20,323 nucleotides of DNA from Cellvibrionaceae bacterium (lineage in GTDB: Bacteria > Pseudomonadota > Gammaproteobacteria > Pseudomonadales > Cellvibrionaceae), in the NCBI GenBank assembly GCA_021151615.1, contig JAGKXA010000061.1, positions 1-20,323 on the forward strand. The letters are read 5' to 3'. Under the pieces are notes generated by a model that saw nothing but the letters and a program-made list of their open reading frames with translations, was not told where the DNA came from and did no database searches. This document shows, piece by piece, positions 15,845 through 20,323 of the stretch (the stretch's first letter is position 1; each line of letters opens with the position of its first letter). The position numbers were made by a program, and so were the translations under genes.

Positions 15845-16302
15845 TGATTAACTCATTGCTACCAATAATTTTCCCCTCCTGGCGCTTCTTCAGCAGCATT
15901 GGCCCATCCCCAAGAATTGATTTGGGGTTTGTTGCTAGGGAGGGGGATTCACCAGAAATTTGGATTCCATTTCGTCCAATTCCCCAACAAATAACCTTCG
16001 TAGAACAAATTATCCGGCTGTTCCATAACCCCCACTGGAATGAACGTCTGTACATCAATAGTTGTGCCGAGCGATTGTTTGAAGGTGGTGATCAATTTTA
16101 TTTGGCGGAAATTGCAAATCGCTTATTAGCATCAATTGCGCAGGGTGAGATTGTTTCGCCCGCAAATGAACGTTTTATGCTATTTCGAATTCGCGCGATT
16201 TACAGCGAGGATACAGATGCAAATAAAATGGGGCAGGTGAAGGATGAGCTGTTTTTGCAGTCGCCAACTTACGCGCTGGTAAATGCAGAGGTTAAAGGAT
16301 GA
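15844..16302 (+). CDS. Small unknown protein paired with HTTM membrane protein
   Basis: A 152-residue protein without a clear signal peptide or membrane helix. The N-terminal FPSWRFFSSIGPSPRIDLGF is a distinctive Trp/Phe/Pro-rich stretch, followed by EIWIPFRPIP and the helical FHNPHWNERLYINSCAERLFEGG segment. I have a vague memory of similar proteins encoded beside HTTM-domain genes, but cannot name a family. The start overlaps the previous stop by one base and its stop overlaps the HTTM start by four bases (ATGA), so tight co-translation with the membrane protein, and probably a complex, is likely. It could be the soluble part of a split HTTM/gamma-carboxylase-like protein; that is inference. 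Confidence 0.75.
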   Translation: MINSLLPIIFPSWRFFSSIGPSPRIDLGFVAREGDSPEIWIPFRPIPQQITFVEQIIRLFHNPHWNERLYINSCAERLFEGGDQFYLAEIANRLLASIAQGEIVSPANERFMLFRIRAIYSEDTDANKMGQVKDELFLQSPTYALVNAEVKG

Positions 16303-16991
16303 CTCTGGAGATGGCAGTGCGCTTTGCCGAAATATTGCTTGGATTTGCATTGTTGCAGCAAAGTCTGGAGTTTTTGCGTAGTTACGGGTTGGAGAAAAAG
16401 TTAGCCCTTCTTCGTGCTCCACTGGCGATTCTATTGATGTTGGGTATTTATCCTGTTTGGGTGGAAACCGCACTGCTTGCTACTTCGTTTTTATTGATCA
16501 AGCGTTTCCATGGCCCTTATAACGGTGGCAGCGACACCATGAGTATTCTGGTGCTCTTGTGTTTGTGGCTTGCGAATCTGGCGCCTTCACGTATGTGGCA
16601 GGAAATCGCCTTGGGTTATTTAGCGCTGCAATTGACGCTCTCTTATTTTCAGTCGGGTTTGGTAAAAATTGAAAATGCAGAGTGGCGATCCGGTAAAGCG
16701 TTGCGTGAAGTGTTTGCGCTTACGGCTTATCCGGTGAGTGAATCTTTGCGACATTTAGCGAGCAAGCCGACATTGCTTTTGTGTGCATCCCGCGCAGTGA
16801 TTATTGGTGAATTGTTATTTCCCTTGGCACTCATGCATTCGATGGCGTTGATGATTGCGTTAGTGTTTACCGGGGTATTTCACCTGGCCAATGCCATTTT
16901 ATTTGGCCTGAATCGTTTTGTATGGAGTTGGTTAGCGGCGTATCCATCGGTCATCTGGTTGCAGGGTAGGTTTAGTGAAATGAATGGGTAA
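16299..16991 (+). CDS. HTTM-type (vitamin K-dependent carboxylase-like) integral membrane protein
   Basis: A 230-residue, strongly hydrophobic protein with several helices (about 8-22, 40-66, 80-96, 102-118, 158-200, 205-220). The stretch FHGPYNGGSDTMSIL (70-84) and the following YFQSGLVKIENAEWRSGKAL (116-135) match the pattern of the HTTM domain, the bacterial relatives of vitamin K-dependent gamma-carboxylase, in which Tyr-Phe-x-Ser-Gly-x-x-Lys and a downstream Trp are characteristic. It is shorter than full HTTM proteins of roughly 400-500 residues and lacks their large C-terminal extramembrane part; the small upstream protein may supply it. Start at the ATGA overlap. The catalytic function of bacterial HTTM proteins is not established, so no reaction is assigned. 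Confidence 0.75.
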   Translation: MTLEMAVRFAEILLGFALLQQSLEFLRSYGLEKKLALLRAPLAILLMLGIYPVWVETALLATSFLLIKRFHGPYNGGSDTMSILVLLCLWLANLAPSRMWQEIALGYLALQLTLSYFQSGLVKIENAEWRSGKALREVFALTAYPVSESLRHLASKPTLLLCASRAVIIGELLFPLALMHSMALMIALVFTGVFHLANAILFGLNRFVWSWLAAYPSVIWLQGRFSEMNG

Positions 16992-17095
16992 CGGTTTTAC
17001 TGTTCTCGTTAATTTTATCTATGCTACAGTTCACATATCCAGATGTTGTCATGTAAAAGATAACAAATAATGGTTGGTTTCCTGTAATTTTGTCA

Positions 17096-17147
17096 TTGAA
17101 GAAATTTTGAATATCTACGTGTGTAAGTAGATCTAAATATTCTTCAA
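17096..17147 (+). promoter_or_regulatory. Imperfect inverted repeat in the deacetylase 5' region
   Basis: Arms at 17096-17118 and 17127-17147 share the outer TTGAAGAA/TTCTTCAA and the inner ATCTAC/GTAGAT, with a two-base bulge and a few mismatches between and an eight-base loop (GTGTGTAA). It ends 35 bases before the deacetylase ATG, so it could be a leader hairpin, a regulator site, or a weak terminator for the upstream cassette. The lack of a T tract argues against the last. Confidence 0.4.
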
Positions 17148-17182
17148 AACTATTTAAATGGCATTTTTACTAAGGAAAAACC

Positions 17183-19027
17183 ATGAAAAAAGTATTTTTC
17201 AACATGATGGCTGCAGCAGGTGGCTGCGCACTTCCATTGTTTATTTCATCTACTGCTGTGGCACAAATAGCGCCATTTTGGGTTGATGGAAGCGAAAATA
17301 TTTATAATTTCCCCGACAAAGTTGTTTCCCTAACGTTTGATGATGGTCCCGATGCTTATTCTGAGCAGCTGTATCAGTATCTTAATTCACAAAAGATATC
17401 TGGTACGTTTTTTGTTATTGGGCATAAGGATGGTCGCAACGTTGGTGTAACCCATTACCCTGCAGCGCTCACCGCGCTTGCCAATAATCGTCAGCGAGTG
17501 GCCAATCATACCTTTGCGCATTTTTACGACGGGTTACAGAACAACACGGATGTATTGAGTGGTATCAATAATTTGCAAAATTACATTGATCCCTATGTGC
17601 GTAATCGTTGGTATTTTATTCGTGCGCCGCACAATGTCCCGGGCATAGCTAATTACAACTCCATGCCTGGGATTACACGTCAATATCGCGATATCGAAAC
17701 CAATTACGATTCAGTCGATTGGGCCTACGCCGCAAATGGGCTTAGTCCTCAGCAAGCTATGAATGACTTGGTCAATTTAATTACTGTACAAAAAAATAAT
17801 CATGGCGGAATTATCCAGATGCATGACGCCAATGAGTTCTCTGAAGGCACTAATTATACGTTACAGGCCGTGCAGCACCTGGTTCCCCTTCTGAAGCAAC
17901 AAGGTTTTGTTTTTGCTGGCCCTGTTTTGGAGTTTTCACCTCTGGATTTGTTCACGGCCTACAATGGCGATTACTCTGACGTCGATGGTGTTGGTACCAA
18001 CGCGAGTTATTACAACACTTTCCGTTTGGCGGATATTAATAAAGACGGGAAAATGGATGCGTTAATGCGTAAATCCAACGGAATACATGTTGCTTATGGT
18101 TTCCCGGGAACTCAATTCGGTTTTGCACAAAAGCAGGTGCTATACAGCGGCAACTTTACGGATGCTACCGGTTGGAATAACTCCAAATACAGTGCCTCCA
18201 TTCAATACGGTGATGTGAATGGCGATGGAAAGATTGACATTGTAGGAAAAGGACCCAATGGCATTATGGTCGCCATTAATAATGGCAATGGCTTCAATAA
18301 CGTTGTCAATATGAGCTATCAGTTGTCCTCGTACAATAATGGTATCGCTGACTTTGCTGATGCAGATGGTAGCGGTAGTTGGGGGAACGATGAGCGTTGG
18401 TATTCAACAATTAAATTGGTGGATATTAATAAAGATGGCAAAGCGGATATTTGTGCACGTTCTTCGCAAGGAATCTGGATTGCTTACAGCACGGGTACAG
18501 GTTTCCAAAAGAAAAAGCTGGCTTTTACGCAAAATTTCTTTGATCACGCAGATGATAACTGGAACTGGGGCGTTGCCGATAGGGCGACGACGGTTCAATT
18601 CGCTGACGTAAATGGTGATGGTTGGGCAGATGTTGTGGGTCACGGGAAGTGGGGGATTATGGTCGCCCTCAATACTAAAGTGGCAGGCGCGGAGTTTAAC
18701 GGCGTTAATGCCAGTTGGTGGACGACTGATTTTAGTAGTTATGATTGGACACAGCCGCAATATTATAAATCGATACACTTTGCTGATTTAAACGGCGATG
18801 GTATGGCTGATGTAATTGGTCGTGGGCATGAAGGTGTGTGGGCTGCGTTATCGAACGGTACAAGCTTTACTCAGGCGCGTTTGTGGAGTGCTGAATTTAA
18901 TGACCAATATGGATGGTCTGATGTTAAATACAATAGCTCGCTTCAGTATGGTGATATCAATGGCGATGGCAGAGCTGATGTTGCGGGGCGTAGTGCTAAC
19001 GGTGTGAAAGTCGGTATAGCTCCTTAA
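17183..19027 (+). CDS. Secreted polysaccharide deacetylase (CE4/NodB) with FG-GAP/VCBS repeats
   Basis: A 614-residue exported protein; AAGGA six bases before the ATG supports the start. Signal peptide 1-27 (cleavage after AVA). The NodB homology domain (about 45-250) has the carbohydrate esterase 4 motifs: TFDDGPD with Asp53 (base) and Asp54 (metal), HTFAH with metal ligands His109 and His113, RAPHN (147-151) and IIQMHD with His214. It should remove N- or O-acetyl groups from a polysaccharide such as chitin, peptidoglycan or acetylated xylan; the substrate cannot be told. Residues 280-614 hold six FG-GAP/VCBS repeats, each with a calcium loop of the DxNxDGxxD kind (for example DINKDGKMD at 284, DVNGDGKID at 344, DINGDGRAD at 591), followed by a short variant of NGIxVAY. 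These propeller-like repeats probably bind ligand or matrix. It converges with a Tat-exported oxidoreductase. Confidence 0.93.
   Translation: MKKVFFNMMAAAGGCALPLFISSTAVAQIAPFWVDGSENIYNFPDKVVSLTFDDGPDAYSEQLYQYLNSQKISGTFFVIGHKDGRNVGVTHYPAALTALANNRQRVANHTFAHFYDGLQNNTDVLSGINNLQNYIDPYVRNRWYFIRAPHNVPGIANYNSMPGITRQYRDIETNYDSVDWAYAANGLSPQQAMNDLVNLITVQKNNHGGIIQMHDANEFSEGTNYTLQAVQHLVPLLKQQGFVFAGPVLEFSPLDLFTAYNGDYSDVDGVGTNASYYNTFRLADINKDGKMDALMRKSNGIHVAYGFPGTQFGFAQKQVLYSGNFTDATGWNNSKYSASIQYGDVNGDGKIDIVGKGPNGIMVAINNGNGFNNVVNMSYQLSSYNNGIADFADADGSGSWGNDERWYSTIKLVDINKDGKADICARSSQGIWIAYSTGTGFQKKKLAFTQNFFDHADDNWNWGVADRATTVQFADVNGDGWADVVGHGKWGIMVALNTKVAGAEFNGVNASWWTTDFSSYDWTQPQYYKSIHFADLNGDGMADVIGRGHEGVWAALSNGTSFTQARLWSAEFNDQYGWSDVKYNSSLQYGDINGDGRADVAGRSANGVKVGIAP
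18030..19020 (+). repeat. Six tandem FG-GAP/VCBS coding repeats
   Basis: Six copies of a D-[IVL]-N-x-D-G-x-x-D calcium-loop unit with downstream G-[IV]-x-[VI]-A occur within the deacetylase C-terminus, at residues about 284, 344, 414, 475, 535 and 591 and roughly 55-70 residues apart. DNA copies at about 18034 and 18422 still share GATATTAATAAAGA, suggesting internal duplication. Confidence 0.8.
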
Positions 19028-19048
19028 TTATCCTGATTAAATTTGTTC

Positions 19049-19082
19049 AAAACATTGGGTGCAATCCTGCACCTAATGTTTT
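19049..19082. terminator. Bidirectional hairpin terminator between convergent genes
   Basis: ACATTGGGTGCA (19052-19063) pairs with TGCACCTAATGT (19068-19079) through 12 positions including one G-U, around a four-base ATCC loop; flanking A and T runs extend the stem to about 15 bp and supply the T tract on each strand. It lies between the deacetylase stop and the oxidoreductase stop and probably ends both transcripts. Confidence 0.8.
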
Positions 19083-19092
19083 AAATGCGCCA

Positions 19093-20178
19093 TTAAATGA
19101 CTATTCGTTTACCTTCTTTCGCCGCTTTAAATATCGCCTCAAGAATTACGATATCTTTCATTCCTTCTTCGCCGGGAACCAGAATAGGTGAGTTGTGCAA
19201 AATAGCTAGTGCATCGTTATCCATCTGTACAGCTTGTTGGTTTAGGGGTGATGCGGGTAATTCCAATCCGCTACTGGTGCGGCCACGAACGCCGGAATAG
19301 GACTGGAAGGGTTTAAGTTCGTACCAACCTTTTTCGCAATTGGCGCGGAGTGAATTCATATTACGCGCGTAGCTGGTTGCGCATTTAGCATGTGCACCGC
19401 TGGCGAATTCCAATTCAAATTCTGTGGTTTCATCGACGTGTTTATAAAGTTCGCGTGTCGACGTCATGGTCGCACTGACCGCGATAGGTTCTTCACCGGC
19501 GGTATAGCGCGCGGCGTTTAGCGGGTACACGCCCATGTCGTACATGGCGCCACCGCCCAGTTTTGCGTTCGCGCGCCAACCGTGTGTGTCGTTGGTATTG
19601 TTGTAGCCTGCTTCTGCAATAATGTCGTTGATTTTTCCGTAAGGTTTATCGCGAGCGAATTGCATGATTTTTCGTGTATTGGTTTCATGCTGCATGCGAT
19701 AACCAATAGTGAGCTGCACTTTATTTTTTTTGCAGACATCAATCATTGCTTGGCATTCACGTGCACTCATCGCCATGGGTTTTTCGCACCAGACATGCTT
19801 GCCCGCGTTTGCCGCAATTTCAGTAAATTGCTTGTGCGTACCCGTTGGTGTGACTACATAAATTACATCGATCGCCGGGTTGTTGGCTAGCTCATGCATG
19901 TTTTGGTAGTTGTAGATGTTGTAATCAAGAATGCCGTAGGTTTTTTGCCAATAGGGAATTTTTTCGGGTGAACCGGTCACTATACCGGTGAGTTGGCAGT
20001 GGTTCGTAAGTTGCAGGGCAGGTGCAAGAACGTCACGGCTGTAGTAACCCAGCCCAACCAAGGCTACTCCCAATCGTTTGGCGCTGCTGCTGGCAGAGCT
20101 GCCGGGTGCACTTGCGGCAATGCCAATTAACCCAAGGCCTTTGATAAGTTGTCGACGGGAAAGGGCGACATGCTTCAC
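19093..20178 (-). CDS. Tat-exported Gfo/Idh/MocA family oxidoreductase
   Basis: A 361-residue NAD(P)-dependent oxidoreductase of the glucose-fructose oxidoreductase/inositol dehydrogenase/MocA family. A Tat signal begins with SRRQLIKGLGL (twin arginine at 8-9), so the folded protein with its cofactor would reach the periplasm, as the GFOR type does. The Rossmann fold opens with GVALVGLGYYS; the family's EKP motif is at 132-134 in WCEKPMAMS, and GGGAMYDMGVYPLN carries the substrate-site Asp214 and nearby Tyr218. I chose the GTG at 20178, which has a GGGGA-TTTAAC ribosome site and a normal Tat N-region; the upstream in-frame ATG at 20202 has no Shine-Dalgarno and puts eight extra residues, MMFVWGFN, before the GTG-encoded Met and the Tat motif. 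The substrate is unknown, presumably a sugar given the neighbour deacetylase. Confidence 0.9.
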   Translation of the reverse strand: MKHVALSRRQLIKGLGLIGIAASAPGSSASSSAKRLGVALVGLGYYSRDVLAPALQLTNHCQLTGIVTGSPEKIPYWQKTYGILDYNIYNYQNMHELANNPAIDVIYVVTPTGTHKQFTEIAANAGKHVWCEKPMAMSARECQAMIDVCKKNKVQLTIGYRMQHETNTRKIMQFARDKPYGKINDIIAEAGYNNTNDTHGWRANAKLGGGAMYDMGVYPLNAARYTAGEEPIAVSATMTSTRELYKHVDETTEFELEFASGAHAKCATSYARNMNSLRANCEKGWYELKPFQSYSGVRGRTSSGLELPASPLNQQAVQMDNDALAILHNSPILVPGEEGMKDIVILEAIFKAAKEGKRIVI

Positions 20179-20323
20179 GTTAAATCCCCACACAAACATC
20201 ATTCATGATTCAGTTGTAATCCCCTCGGCGGCGATTGGCAAATCGCTAAACAAAACATTACGTCTGGAAACCCCGGTTTACCCAGCTCCAGTAAAATTAT
20301 TACACTTTGACAAAAATAAAGGC

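Noticed and set aside
20277..20295. TTTAC-N9-GTAAA upstream of the Gfo/Idh gene as an operator
   Set aside because: Only five bases per arm in AT-rich DNA; chance match is likely.
1..20323. CRISPR arrays, tRNA or rRNA genes, transposases, integrases
   Set aside because: No regularly spaced direct repeats, no recognised tRNA or rRNA sequence and no transposase or integrase protein is present.

Overview
The window looks like a chromosomal segment of a Gammaproteobacterium, most likely from the Cellvibrio/Cellvibrionaceae group. This rests on the look of the housekeeping proteins (EtfBA, class II fumarase, UvrB, a DUF2788-type membrane protein), a moderate GC content, and a sugar-oriented secreted repertoire (polysaccharide deacetylase with FG-GAP repeats, ThuA/PQQ-sugar-dehydrogenase/cytochrome c fusion, Tat-exported Gfo/Idh/MocA oxidoreductase). 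The genus is an inference; no rRNA, tRNA or integrase is present. No gene-free stretch exceeds 300 bases.

Layout. 1-610: a small secreted protein with a PEP-CTERM-like tail and a hairpin terminator shared with the convergent neighbour. 609-2138 (minus): DoxX-type membrane protein, ECF sigma factor and small zinc-finger anti-sigma factor, probably one operon; a 14-bp inverted repeat covers the ribosome binding site of the DoxX gene. 2219-2938 (minus): coiled-coil lipoprotein. 3173-4881 (plus): etfB-etfA, 4-nt overlap, closed by a terminator. 4952-7412 (plus): DUF2788-type two-helix protein and a hybrid sensor kinase whose phospho-accepting histidine is a glutamine and whose first receiver lacks its aspartate, a probable pseudokinase. 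7618-11172 (plus): very large multidomain lipoprotein for sugar oxidation. 11264-12640 (minus): fumC. 12933-14945 (plus): uvrB. 14966-16991 (plus): three overlapping genes downstream of uvrB: an AT-rich unknown with a PD-(D/E)XK-like signature, a small unknown and an HTTM-type membrane protein. 17183-19027 (plus): secreted polysaccharide deacetylase with six FG-GAP/VCBS calcium repeats. 19093-20178 (minus): Tat-exported Gfo/Idh/MocA oxidoreductase, convergent with the deacetylase across a bidirectional terminator.

How it fits together. EtfBA passes electrons from flavin dehydrogenases to the membrane quinone pool; the ThuA/GSDH/cytochrome c protein would oxidise sugars at the cell envelope and hand electrons to its own haem domain; the deacetylase and Gfo/Idh protein would act on exported carbohydrate substrates. 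The sigma/anti-sigma/DoxX cluster is a self-contained stress-response unit resembling the regulatory half of DoxX/MNIO metal-stress operons, without the peptide precursor and MNIO enzyme genes in this window.

Most worthwhile leads: the degenerate kinase with one live receiver; the RBS-covering hairpin before DoxX; the three-gene cassette behind uvrB; the structured multi-hairpin element between fumC and uvrB; and the long hairpin pair between the giant lipoprotein and fumC.
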